From: an uncultured Clostridia bacterium | Lineage (GTDB): Bacteria; Bacillota; Clostridia; Oscillospirales; Acutalibacteraceae | Length of the DNA: 10,454 nt | Direction of reading: 5' to 3' | Assembly (NCBI GenBank): GCA_947171615.1 | Contig: CAMVYG010000065.1 | Coordinates: 1 to 10,454, forward strand | Shown: piece after piece, positions 1 to 7,422 of the stretch | Layout of the letters: the number at the start of each line of letters is the position of its first letter | Position numbering within the stretch: the stretch's first letter is position 1 | Notes under the pieces: generated by a model | Databases searched by the model: none | Told to the model about the DNA's origin: nothing | Seen by the model: only the letters and a program-made list of their open reading frames with translations | Translations under genes and position numbers: made by a program

Positions 1-1
1 G

Positions 2-100
2 ATCGTACTGTTCCCGGGAGAAAAAGAGCTTGTGGGTCAATATGCCATGACGGAGATCAGGGAAGCGAAAGGGCTGCAGTTGAAAGGCGTCTCTTGCTGA
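2..100 (+). CDS. miaB: MiaB C-terminal end (tRNA ms2i6A37 methylthiotransferase), 5'-truncated
   Basis: Only the last 32 codons are in the window; the gene enters from the left and stops with TGA at 98-100. The residues read FPGEKELVGQYAMTEIREAK and then GLQLKGVSC. This is the usual end of the TRAM RNA-binding domain of MiaB, where a 'vG..v.V.I.ea....L.G' pattern closes the protein. MiaB is a radical-SAM enzyme with two 4Fe-4S clusters that adds a methylthio group to i6A37 of tRNAs reading UNN codons; its catalytic part lies outside the window. The assignment rests on this short tail plus context: miaB followed by a YmcA/YlbF-type gene, mutS and mutL is the Bacillus order (ymcB-ymcA-cotE-mutS-mutL). 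The related RimO or MtaB proteins also end in a TRAM domain, but they do not fit this neighbourhood. Confidence 0.75.
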   Translation: MVLFPGEKELVGQYAMTEIREAKGLQLKGVSC

Positions 101-139
101 TCATGCCTTTAAGAGAATGGAAAGAAGGAAAATGCTGTC

Positions 140-737
140 ATGAGAATTCTGCTGCTGAACTGGAGTCCCAAAAACTATGGAGCCACTCAGGAAATCTTAA
201 AAACCCTGCAGGAAGCCGCACCCAAAGAGGTTCAAACAGAGCTTCTTTGCCTGGGAGATTTTGAACTAAAGCATTGTAAAGGCTGCAAAGCCTGTTATAC
301 TACTAAGAAAATGTGTGCTTGAGGATAGTATGCAGGCTTTGATGGAAAAACTGGAAGCCGCCGATGTGCTGGTGATAGCCGCTCCTTCCTATTGGGCAGA
401 TGTTCCGGGGATAGCAAAATCTTTTATTGACCGCTGTACCGCTTACAGTGATACAAACCCGGATCCGGACGGCCCTCGGTTGAAATCAGACAAACGATGT
501 TATGGTATCGCACTGCGTACAGGAGCACGGCCTATGGAGTGTGAGCATATTCTGGGAACCATAGAGCACTGGTGCGGACATATGGGGATAGATTTTGCAG
601 AGGGAATCTATTTCTGCAAAATTGAGGGAAAAAGTGACATAGCGCCCCACAAAGCGCTTTTGCGGGAAAAGGCCGGGGTCTGGTTTACAACTGACAAAAG
701 AGAATTGTCAGTTCAAAAATTTACAAGGAGGACATAA
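140..737 (+). pseudogene. Flavodoxin-like NAD(P)H/FMN oxidoreductase, split by a +1 frameshift
   Basis: Two consecutive reading frames (140-322 and about 312-737) together make one protein of about 198 residues, normal for NADPH-dependent FMN reductase/iron-sulfur-flavoprotein-like proteins (flavodoxin fold). The first part has the FMN phosphate loop NWSPKNYGAT (residues 7-16) after a hydrophobic beta strand, and the cysteine motif CKGCKAC (C46, C49, C52). The second part has APSYW and the conserved KSFIDR helix. The break is at an A run, 308-311. With three As instead of four the reading continues KKCVLEDSM, restoring a fourth cysteine (C58) and the expected 'cv..DdM' segment. As written, translation ends at TGA 320-322. 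AAGGA at 125-129 supports the ATG at 140. Such proteins reduce flavins, quinones or nitro compounds, sometimes carrying an Fe-S cluster; the substrate is unknown. The lesion may be a real mutation or a sequencing error. Confidence 0.8.
689..713. repeat. Perfect 9-bp inverted repeat (hairpin) before the ylbF-type gene
   Basis: AACTGACAA (689-697) and TTGTCAGTT (705-713) are exact reverse complements around a 7-base loop, AAGAGAA. The stem lies inside the last codons of the flavoprotein frame, 12 bases before the strong Shine-Dalgarno AAGGAGGA (725-732). The stem is AT-rich and is followed by CAAAAATTTACAAGG rather than a T tract, so it is a poor intrinsic terminator. It could be an operator, an mRNA processing or stability hairpin, or chance. 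Confidence 0.5.
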
Positions 738-740
738 AAC

Positions 741-1148
741 ATGGATATTATCGAAATGACAAGAGAACTGGGACGGCAGCTTCAGGCCGAGGAAAGCTAT
801 ATTGCAATGCGTTCCGCACAGCAGGTCTGTGACGAGGACGAGGCGCTGCAGGGGTTGATCGGCGAATTCAATCTGAAGCGTATGGCCATCAACAATGAGG
901 CCCAGAAAGAAGATCGGAATGAAGATACCTTAAAGCGCCTGAACGAGGAATTCAGAGGCGTGTATGCTCAGATCATGGCAAATGAGAATATGACGCGTTA
1001 CAATGCCGCTAAAGCTGAATTTGATGCGCTCCTGCAGCGTGTTACCGCAATTATCGGTCTGTGCGCGGACGGGGAGAACCCCGATACCTGCGACTATGAT
1101 GCGGCTTCCTGCGGCGGCGACTGTTCCTCCTGTGCAGGCTGCCATTAA
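741..1148 (+). CDS. YlbF/YmcA-family protein with cysteine-rich C-terminal tail
   Basis: This 135-residue protein is predicted to be mostly helical and matches the Com_YlbF/YmcA family: the N-terminal pattern MDIIEMTRELGRQLQAEESY, then a charged central helix region (about residues 35-105). In B. subtilis YmcA (RicA) and YlbF (RicF) join YaaT (RicT) in a complex that carries Fe-S clusters, works with RNase Y in mRNA processing, and affects competence, sporulation and biofilm formation. The gene lies between miaB and mutS, where ymcA lies in Bacillus, so it may be the positional counterpart of ymcA; family membership is firmer than which paralog it is. The tail is unusually rich in cysteine (C108, C117, C124, C128, C131, C134) and ends SCGGDCSSCAGCH, fitting metal or Fe-S binding. 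ATG 741 follows AAGGAGGA (725-732) by 8 bases. It starts 3 bases after the flavoprotein frame ends, so the two are probably cotranscribed. Confidence 0.85.
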   Translation: MDIIEMTRELGRQLQAEESYIAMRSAQQVCDEDEALQGLIGEFNLKRMAINNEAQKEDRNEDTLKRLNEEFRGVYAQIMANENMTRYNAAKAEFDALLQRVTAIIGLCADGENPDTCDYDAASCGGDCSSCAGCH

Positions 1149-1192
1149 CTGTTTTTCCGGGAATTTGGAAAGGGAAAGGATCGGGGAATAAC

Positions 1193-3717
1193 ATGGCGGA
1201 TTTTTCTCCCATGATGAAACAATACTTTGAGATGAAAGAAAAGTATCCCAATACGATACTTTTCTTTCGCCTTGGAGATTTTTATGAAATGTTCTTTAAT
1301 GACGCCAAAACGGTTTCCCAGGAGCTGGAGCTCACGCTGACCGGACGGGAATGCGGCCAGGAGGAACGTGCTCCCATGTGTGGCGTGCCCTTTCACAGCG
1401 CGGAGACATATATTGCCAAGCTGGTGGAAAAGGGTTATAAGGTGGCTATCTGCGAGCAGATGGAAGATCCAAAGCTGGTTAAGGGCCTTGTCAAGCGTGA
1501 TGTGATCCGTGTGATCACCCCCGGCACTGTGCTGGAAAACAGTATGCTGGACGAGACAAAGAATAATTATATCTGTTCTCTCTGCTATCAGGAAGGGGGA
1601 GTAGGGCTTTGCTTTGCCGATGTTTCTACCGGAGAGCTTTACGCAGATCAGATCACAGCTTCCGATGCTTCGGCCCTTTTATCCGGGACAGGCTGCATGC
1701 TTCCGTGGAGTGTATGGAGCTTTCCCTGTATCGGGAGCTTCCGGCTGCGGAGGAAAGAGTTTCCCGGCAATTTGGAAAAAGCATGGCGGAGCTGCTTTTA
1801 TCGGATAAGCCTTTGACGGTGCTTTCCTTAAACGCCCTTTTGGAATATTTGGCTCAAACTCAGATCAATGGACTGGAACGGCTCAGCGAGGTGGAGATAG
1901 ATTTAGAGTCTACCGCAATGGGGCTGGATATCACTGCCCGGCGGAATCTTGAACTGACAGAAACCATGCGCAACAAGGAAAAGCGCGGTTCTCTTTTGTG
2001 GGTGCTGGACCGCACCAAAACGGCAATGGGAAAGCGCCTGATCAAAGCCTGGCTGGAGCAGCCGCTTTTAAGCCCTGCGCAGATCACCCTGCGGCAGAAC
2101 GCTGTGGAAGAGCTGTACAGCTCTCCACAGATTTTGGACGAGCTTTCCGGGCAACTAACCGGGATCTACGATCTGGAGCGTATTATGACACGGATCGTAT
2201 ATGGTTCCGCAAACGGCAGAGAGCTTCGTTCTCTCTGTGCCACTTTGAAAAAGCTGCCGGGCCTGAAGGCTGTTTTGAGCGGCTGTGAAGCCACACTTCT
2301 GCAAACTCTTGATCGGGAGATCGACAGCCTGGAGGATGTGGCGCAGTTGATTGACGAATCCATCGTGGACGATCCGCCTTTTACCATTCGTGAGGGTGGT
2401 ATCATCCGGGAAGGCTACCATCAGGAACTGGATGCCATTCGTCACGATATGAACGGCGGTACGGAACTGGTGGCCGCAGTGGAAGCAAGAGAACGGGAAC
2501 GCACAGGAATCCCCAAGCTGAAAACAGGCTATAACCGTGTGTTCGGTTATTACATAGAAGTTTCCAACAGCTACAAAAACCAGGTGCCGGAGGACTATAT
2601 CCGCAAGCAGACCCTGACAAACGGAGAGCGGTATATCACCCAGGAGTTAAAGGATCTGGAAAACCGCATTTTAGGGGCGCACGATAAGTCTGTAGCTTTG
2701 GAGAGCCGTCTTTTTGAGGAGATCCGCCGTCATGTGGCGGCACAGCTTTCCAGGGTGCAGGCAGCCGCCAAGGCTGTGGCGGCTTTGGATGTTCTGGCTT
2801 CCTTTGCCACTGTCTCCGTGAAAAACGACTATACCCGCCCGGTGATCAATCTCAGCGGTAAGCTCTATTTGAAGGACAGCCGTCACCCGGTGGTGGAGGC
2901 GCTGCTGCAAGACGCGCCTTTTGTGCCAAACGACGTGGATATGGATATGAACGACAATCGCGTGGCAATCATTACCGGCCCTAATATGGCGGGAAAATCC
3001 ACCTATATGCGGCAGATCGCCATCATTACCATTATGGCTCAAATTGGCTGCTTTGTGCCCGCGGCAGTTGCCGAGGTCGGTATTGTAGACCACATTTTTA
3101 CCCGCGTGGGCGCATCGGATGATCTTTCAGCCGGTCAGTCTACTTTTATGATTGAAATGTCGGAGGTGGCGGAGATCCTGAAGCACGCCACGGCAAACAG
3201 CCTGATTATTTTTGACGAGATTGGAAGAGGCACCTCAACTTTTGACGGCATGAGCATTGCCAGAGCCGTTCTGGAATATGTGCAGGATAAAAAGCTTGTG
3301 GGAGCAAAAACTCTTTTTGCCACTCACTACCATGAGCTGACAGAGCTGGAAGCGATTTTACCCGGTGTAAAGAATTTCAATATTGCCGTAAAAAAGAAAG
3401 GCGATGATATCACCTTTTTGCGCAGAATTGTTCGCGGCGGCGCAGACGACAGCTTTGGTATTGAGGTGGCAAAGCTTGCCGGCGTACCGGAGAAGGTGAT
3501 CAAGCGGGCAAAGCAGGTGCTCAATGATTTGGAGCATGGAGAGGGTGGAGAAGTGCCCCATGGTACGGCAGAGCGGTTTGCGGAAGAACCCATACAGCTT
3601 ACCATGGATTCTGTAGACGGTGAAGTGCTTCAAAAGCTCCGTGCTTTAGATGTGAACACTTTAACGCCGATCGAATGTATGAACGCGTTGTTTGAGCTTT
3701 GCAATATGCTGAAATAA
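1193..3717 (+). pseudogene. mutS: MutS, DNA mismatch recognition ATPase, interrupted by an internal deletion/frameshift
   Basis: MutS dimers bind mismatches and recruit MutL. Frame one (from ATG 1193, stop TGA 1814-1816) gives the mismatch-reading domain with LGDFYEMFF (Phe30-Tyr-Glu32) and the start of the connector domain up to about residue 162. The MutS sequence then continues in another frame from about 1678 to TAA 3715-3717. That part has the core and lever (ARRNLELTET, KRGSLLWVLD), the clamp (KQTLTNGERYITQELK), Walker A GPNMAGKST (2977-3003), the signature DDLSAGQST, Walker B LIIFDEIGRGTSTFDG and the helix-turn-helix end (TPIECMNALFEL). The two parts total about 841 residues. Compared with B. 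subtilis MutS as I recall it, about 20-28 residues between ASDASALL and IRDRLHAS are absent, including the conserved 'reiv' strand. The missing length must be 1 more than a multiple of 3. As written, no full-length MutS can be made. Either a genuine mutator allele or an assembly error is possible. Confidence 0.85.
1670..1684 (+). other. Frame-change and deletion junction in mutS
   Basis: Upstream codons read D-A-S-A-L-L in the frame of the mutS start; downstream codons read F-I-R-D-R-L in the next frame. The switch falls within CGGCCCTTTTATCCG. Before this point the upstream frame gives family-like residues, and after it only the other frame does. Several copies of GCTTC(C/G)G lie nearby (about 1659-1745) and could have taken part in a slippage deletion, but without the ancestral sequence this cannot be shown. 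Confidence 0.65.
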
Positions 3718-3729
3718 GAGGCGGAGACA

Positions 3730-4464
3730 ATGGTGGACTTAAACTCTGAGCTGTGCGGATTTTCCTATCAGGACTGGCTTTCTCATTTTACACAGAATGA
3801 TAGGGAAAGACTGAAAATAGATTTTTCCGAAGAAAAAGAGCTGGATCAAGAGACGCAGGCGCTGATTTTTCCATCGATTCGGGCCTTTCAAAAGGGAGAA
3901 GGCTCCGATGGCAGATTTTTGCGGTCTGCGGTATCAGCTTTTAGTAAAAAGCACGATCTGCCCGAGTACGAGCAGGCTATGAATTTATTTATCAAGGAAG
4001 AAAATTTTCACTCTGCTTATTTGAAGCAGTATATGGCTTTTTATAAAGTACCCGAGCTGCCCCGCTCCTTTTTGGATCGTATTTTTCGGCGGCTGCGGCG
4101 GTTGGGTGGTTTGCGGTGTGAAGTGACTGTACTGGTGACCGCCGAAATGATCGCACTTACTTACTACAGCGCCTTGGCACGCTGCACAGATTCCAAAGCA
4201 CTGAAAAGCATTTGTAAGCAGATGCTGGAGGACGAAGTTCCGCACGTTATTTTTCAGTCCTATACTTTAAGCCGCTTTAAAAATGGGGCAGCAGCGGTTT
4301 TTGCAAGAAAGCTGCTGATGGATTTTACCTGTTTTTGGGTGTGGGCTGCTTTTCATAAAGTTTACCGAAAAGGCGGCTATTCTTTCTCCGGATTTTTTAA
4401 AGAAAACCGGGACTGTCTGCGGCAGTCGATTCTTCTTGCAGAAAAAAGAGAGCTAAGAATTTAA
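3730..4464 (+). CDS. Predicted diiron (ferritin-like superfamily) protein, function unknown
   Basis: The product is 244 residues, soluble and helical, with no signal peptide. Its acidic and histidine residues fall in the order of a carboxylate-bridged diiron four-helix bundle: Glu57 in GEGSDGR, Glu91-x-x-His94 in KEENFHSAY, Glu139 in VTAEMIALTYY, and Glu169-x-x-His172 in EDEVPHVIFQ. That gives the full six-ligand set (four Glu, two His). The pattern resembles ferritin-like hypothetical proteins I recall from cyanobacteria and other bacteria (GEGSEGRHL, then a helix with ExxH). Enzymes with such sites include AurF-type N-oxygenases, rubrerythrins and aldehyde-deformylating oxygenases; I cannot say which chemistry applies. 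The C-terminal part (about 195-225) has aromatic residues (CFWVWAAFHKVYRKGGYSF) and may bury a hydrophobic pocket. It starts 12 bases after the mutS stop behind GAGGCGGAG and precedes mutL by 32 bases, so it is probably cotranscribed with them. Calling it an iron enzyme is inference from motifs. Confidence 0.7.
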   Translation: MVDLNSELCGFSYQDWLSHFTQNDRERLKIDFSEEKELDQETQALIFPSIRAFQKGEGSDGRFLRSAVSAFSKKHDLPEYEQAMNLFIKEENFHSAYLKQYMAFYKVPELPRSFLDRIFRRLRRLGGLRCEVTVLVTAEMIALTYYSALARCTDSKALKSICKQMLEDEVPHVIFQSYTLSRFKNGAAAVFARKLLMDFTCFWVWAAFHKVYRKGGYSFSGFFKENRDCLRQSILLAEKRELRI

Positions 4465-4480
4465 ATTAGGAAAATGTTTT

Positions 4481-4490
4481 GGAAAGGGGG
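4481..4490 (+). promoter_or_regulatory. Ribosome binding site that fixes the mutL start
   Basis: GGAAAGGGGG ends at 4490. ATG 4491 touches it with no spacer, while ATG 4497 lies 6 bases downstream, the workable distance. A TTG at 4479 lies before the site and would have no site of its own. ATG 4497 also gives the MPKIQVLEKQIAELIAAGEV start normal for MutL. Confidence 0.65.
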
Positions 4491-4496
4491 ATGCAG

Positions 4497-6422
4497 ATGC
4501 CGAAAATACAAGTTTTGGAAAAGCAAATCGCAGAGCTGATCGCGGCAGGAGAAGTGGTGGAGCGCCCTTCTTCCGTAATTAAGGAACTGGTGGAAAACTC
4601 CATGGACGCAGGCGCCAGCGTGATCACGGTAGAGATTCGCCGGGGCGGCATCACTTTCATGCGTGTGACGGATAACGGCTGCGGAATTTCCAAAGAAGAT
4701 GTTCCCACTGCTTTTTTAAGGCATGCCACCAGTAAAATCACCCGGCAGGACGACCTGGATTCTATTATGACTCTGGGCTTTCGCGGTGAAGCGCTGGCTT
4801 CTATTTCCGCTGTATCCCATGTGGAGCTTCTTACCAAAACAGCGGAGGAGGAAACTGGAGTTCGCCATGTGTGCGGTGGAGAGGAAGAGCCTTTGATGGA
4901 GGAAGCCGGTTGTCCGGAAGGCACCACGATCCTGATTCGGGACTTATTTTATAATACTCCCGCCCGTATGAAATTTTTGAAAAAAGATTCCACAGAAGGG
5001 AATGCGGTAGCCGGAGTGATCGATAAGCTGGCTCTTTCTCACCCTGAAATTTCTTTTCGCTTTATCCGGGATGGTAAGGAACAGCTTCGCACGCCGGGAG
5101 ACAGCAAGCTGTCTTCTGCGATCTATGGCGTATACGGGAAGGAATTCCTGTCTTCTTTAGCGCCGGTAAGCTATGAATATGAGCATGTCAAGGTAAGCGG
5201 TTATATCAGTAAGCCCTCCGGAAGCAGGCCGAACCGATCCATGCAGAATTTCTTTATCAACGGCCGCTATATTCGCAGTCGTACGGCAATGGCCGCTTTG
5301 GAGGAAGCTTATAAGGGTTCTATTATGGTGGGGAAGTTCCCTGCCTGTGTACTGCACCTTTCTCTGTCCTTTGGCGCAGTGGACGTCAATGTGCACCCTG
5401 CGAAGCTGGAAGTGCGGTTTGTCAATGAAAGGCCTGTTTTTGACGCGGTATACCACGCTGTCAAATCCGCGCTGAACGCCGGGGACGCACCAAAAGTTAT
5501 GGAGCTGAAGCGCCCCGCTGTACAGCCTTATGTGCCTGTTTTGGAAAAGCATGAGCAAATAAAACTTCCAGTGCCGGGAAAGCCTGTTGTTCCTGTCACT
5601 TCTCCCAGTGTTCAGAGGGCAACACTGCTGCGGGACAGCGTACAGGAAAGGGATTCTTTCCAATCTTTTGCACAGCGTGTTTTAGAGCCGGAGGAACCGC
5701 CTTTTACAGTTGTTCCGGAAAAACCTGATTTATCGGCCCCTTCTACAGAAAAAGAAACACTCCCGTTGGAAACTGTAAAGATGCCGAACACACCAAAGCA
5801 GGAGCAAGCTGCTGTAGTTTCCCGGGAACAGCCTAAACCCTTATTGAAAGAGTTCCATTCCAGAATTTTAGGCGAGGCGTTTGGTACCTATATCATTGTG
5901 GAATACAGTGATGAAGAGCTGATGCTGATTGATAAGCACGCAGCCCACGAACGCCTGCTTTATGAAAAGCTGAAGGGACTGGGACAAAGTGGAGAGTCGC
6001 AGACTCTTTTGGAACCGGTTGCCGTAACGTTAGATCAGGAAGAATATTCTGCCGTGCTTACCCGGAGAGAAGAGCTTTTGGAGGCCGGCTTTGAAGTGGA
6101 GGATTTTGGCAGAGGAACGGTATTGGTTCGTTCTGTACCATTGCTTTTAGACGGTGGAGACGCTGCCGATTCCATTTTGGAAATTGCGGGATATCTCGCT
6201 TCCTTTAAAAGGGACTTCACTACGGAGCATATGGATTGGGTATACCATAATATTGCATGCCGGGCCGCAATGAAGGCGGGGGATCTGACCACCAGAGAGG
6301 AACTGATTTCTCTGGCTGAGGAGTTGGAAAAAAATCCCCAGGTGCGTTATTGCCCTCATGGACGGCCTGTGTATATCCTTTTGAAGCGCCGGGAAATTGA
6401 GCGCCAGTTTGGCCGCAGCTAG
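4497..6422 (+). CDS. mutL: MutL, mismatch repair GHKL ATPase with endonuclease domain
   Basis: MutL couples MutS mismatch binding to strand incision. This 641-residue protein is complete and of ordinary length. The N-terminal GHKL ATPase has all its motifs: IAAGEVVERP (15-24), KELVENSMDAGA with catalytic Glu30 and Mg-binding Asn34, DNGCGI (59-64) and TLGFRGEALASI (92-103). A transducer domain follows (NGRYIRSRT; VNVHPAKLEVRF), then a Pro/Lys/Glu-rich linker of roughly 110 residues (about 330-445). The C-terminal domain has the metal-dependent nuclease motif DKHAAHERLLYE (from Asp479; the DQHA(x)2E(x)4E type with Gln replaced by Lys), ACRAAMKAGD and CPHGRPV (from Cys619). It should therefore nick DNA itself, as expected in bacteria without MutH. 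The motifs show no lesion, unlike the mutS upstream. The start is chosen from the ribosome site at 4481-4490. Confidence 0.96.
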   Translation: MPKIQVLEKQIAELIAAGEVVERPSSVIKELVENSMDAGASVITVEIRRGGITFMRVTDNGCGISKEDVPTAFLRHATSKITRQDDLDSIMTLGFRGEALASISAVSHVELLTKTAEEETGVRHVCGGEEEPLMEEAGCPEGTTILIRDLFYNTPARMKFLKKDSTEGNAVAGVIDKLALSHPEISFRFIRDGKEQLRTPGDSKLSSAIYGVYGKEFLSSLAPVSYEYEHVKVSGYISKPSGSRPNRSMQNFFINGRYIRSRTAMAALEEAYKGSIMVGKFPACVLHLSLSFGAVDVNVHPAKLEVRFVNERPVFDAVYHAVKSALNAGDAPKVMELKRPAVQPYVPVLEKHEQIKLPVPGKPVVPVTSPSVQRATLLRDSVQERDSFQSFAQRVLEPEEPPFTVVPEKPDLSAPSTEKETLPLETVKMPNTPKQEQAAVVSREQPKPLLKEFHSRILGEAFGTYIIVEYSDEELMLIDKHAAHERLLYEKLKGLGQSGESQTLLEPVAVTLDQEEYSAVLTRREELLEAGFEVEDFGRGTVLVRSVPLLLDGGDAADSILEIAGYLASFKRDFTTEHMDWVYHNIACRAAMKAGDLTTREELISLAEELEKNPQVRYCPHGRPVYILLKRREIERQFGRS

Positions 6423-6426
6423 GAGG
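6421..6426 (+). promoter_or_regulatory. miaA ribosome binding site with a long spacer
   Basis: AGGAGG overlaps the last bases of mutL (TAG 6420-6422). The distance to ATG 6442 is 15 bases, longer than the usual 5-10. I see no ATG, GTG or TTG in the correct frame at a better distance, so either miaA initiates weakly or the spacer folds. Confidence 0.5.
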
Positions 6427-6441
6427 CGTAAGATCCGAAAT

Positions 6442-7422
6442 ATGGAAAAGAAGATCCCTGTTGTAGCGGTGGTGGGGCCCACAGCCGCTGGGAAAACAGC
6501 TTTAGGCATTGCGCTTGCAAAAAAATTTAATGGAGAGATCATTTCCTGTGACTCTATGCAGATCTATCGCGGCCTTCCGATCGGCACGGCCCAGCCAACG
6601 GCAGAAGAGCAAGGACAGGTGCCGCACCATCTGGTTTCTTTCTTGGATTGGGAGACTTCCTTTAGCGTTTCTGACTATGTGAGCTTGGCGGCTGAAACGA
6701 TTCACGAAGTTACCAGCAAGAGAAAGCAGGCGTTTCTTGTAGGCGGAACCGGGCTTTATGCCAGAAGTCTTTTAAGAGGGTTTTCCTTTGAAGAAAACTG
6801 CCGGAACGAAGCCTTGCGGCAGGAATTGCTTTTTCGGGCGGAGCAGGAGGGTGCGGAAACTCTTTATCGGGAACTGCAAAGCCTGGATCCGATTTCTGCC
6901 GAGGAGATTCATCCCCACAATATAAAACGCGTGATTCGGGCGCTGGAGTATTGTAAGCTCACGGGGGAGCCATTTTCAAAGCAGGCAGAGCGCTCCCAAA
7001 GCGCCGTTTCGCCCTATCGCAGCTTGATGCTCTGTGTTTCCTTTCGAGACAGGGAAAAGCTGTATGCCCGGATCGACAGACGTGTAGATAAGATGATGGA
7101 ACAAGGCCTTTTGGAAGAGGCGGAACGTTTTTATCGTTTTTGTGCTGACCGCTCTGTACTGCCCACAGCCGCACAGGCCATTGGCTATAAGGAATTATTC
7201 CCTTATTTTGAAAACAAGCTGTCTCTTCAGGAAGCAGTGGAAAACATGAAGCGGGAAAGCCGAAGATATGCCAAAAGGCAACTTACCTGGTTTCGTCGGG
7301 AACAGGATATTCGGTTCCTGTATCAGGATGATTGGGAAAATCCGGAAGAGCTTATGCAGGAAGGCGCTCTTTTGGTAGAAGAATTCAGAAAAGAGAAAGG
7401 AGAGGCCGACTGTGAACAGTAA
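6442..7422 (+). CDS. miaA: MiaA, tRNA dimethylallyltransferase (i6A37)
   Basis: MiaA transfers a dimethylallyl group from DMAPP to N6 of A37 in tRNAs reading UNN codons; the product is the substrate of MiaB, encoded at the left edge of the window. The 326-residue protein has the P-loop GPTAAGKT (12-19), the catalytic region SCDSMQIYRGLPIGTAQPT with the general base Asp37, HHLVSFLDW, GGTGLYARSLLRGF, the NIKRVIRALEYCKLTG helix, and a C-terminal region with AIGYKELFPYF and RRYAKRQLTWFRR. ATG 6442 gives MEKKIPVVAVVGPT, the normal beta-strand start; the frame is open farther upstream into mutL, but that would add an untypical basic leader. Length is close to the usual 300-320. It follows mutL by 19 bases and its end overlaps the next gene by 11 bases, so they are very likely translated from one message. 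Confidence 0.96.
   Translation: MEKKIPVVAVVGPTAAGKTALGIALAKKFNGEIISCDSMQIYRGLPIGTAQPTAEEQGQVPHHLVSFLDWETSFSVSDYVSLAAETIHEVTSKRKQAFLVGGTGLYARSLLRGFSFEENCRNEALRQELLFRAEQEGAETLYRELQSLDPISAEEIHPHNIKRVIRALEYCKLTGEPFSKQAERSQSAVSPYRSLMLCVSFRDREKLYARIDRRVDKMMEQGLLEEAERFYRFCADRSVLPTAAQAIGYKELFPYFENKLSLQEAVENMKRESRRYAKRQLTWFRREQDIRFLYQDDWENPEELMQEGALLVEEFRKEKGEADCEQ

Noticed and set aside
300..330. Programmed ribosomal frameshifting as the explanation for the split flavoprotein.
   Set aside because: The site has only four As, no recognisable slippery heptamer, no Shine-Dalgarno-like stimulator at the right distance and no adjacent stem. Flavodoxin-like oxidoreductases are not known to use recoding.
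930..1251. Several open frames overlapping the end of the YlbF-type gene (minus strand 930-1145 and 1051-1251, plus strand 1003-1191).
   Set aside because: They overlap a well-supported gene, have low-complexity or basic composition, lack convincing ribosome sites and resemble no known protein. The same applies to the other antisense frames across mutS, mutL and the HlyD-like gene.
1609..3717. A separate start for the MutS C-terminal part: TTG 1609 lies 8 bases after GGAAGGGGGA (1591-1600).
   Set aside because: The first 22 or so residues from that TTG are an out-of-frame reading of conserved connector-domain codons and do not resemble any protein start. The purine run is explained by Gly-Gly codons of the upstream frame. 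Re-initiation could occur but would make a MutS without mismatch recognition; I treat the whole as one broken gene.
4458..4467. AATTTAAATT, a perfect 10-base palindrome in the gap before mutL.
   Set aside because: It is simple A/T sequence of a kind expected by chance; there is no second copy, no T tract after a GC stem, and no clear -35/-10 pair around it.
5931..5966. Gln-to-Lys change in the MutL endonuclease motif (DKHA rather than DQHA).
   Set aside because: The metal-binding Asp, His and Glu residues of the motif are all kept, and ACRAAMKAGD and CPHGRPV are intact. I regard it as ordinary variation and not a loss of nuclease function.
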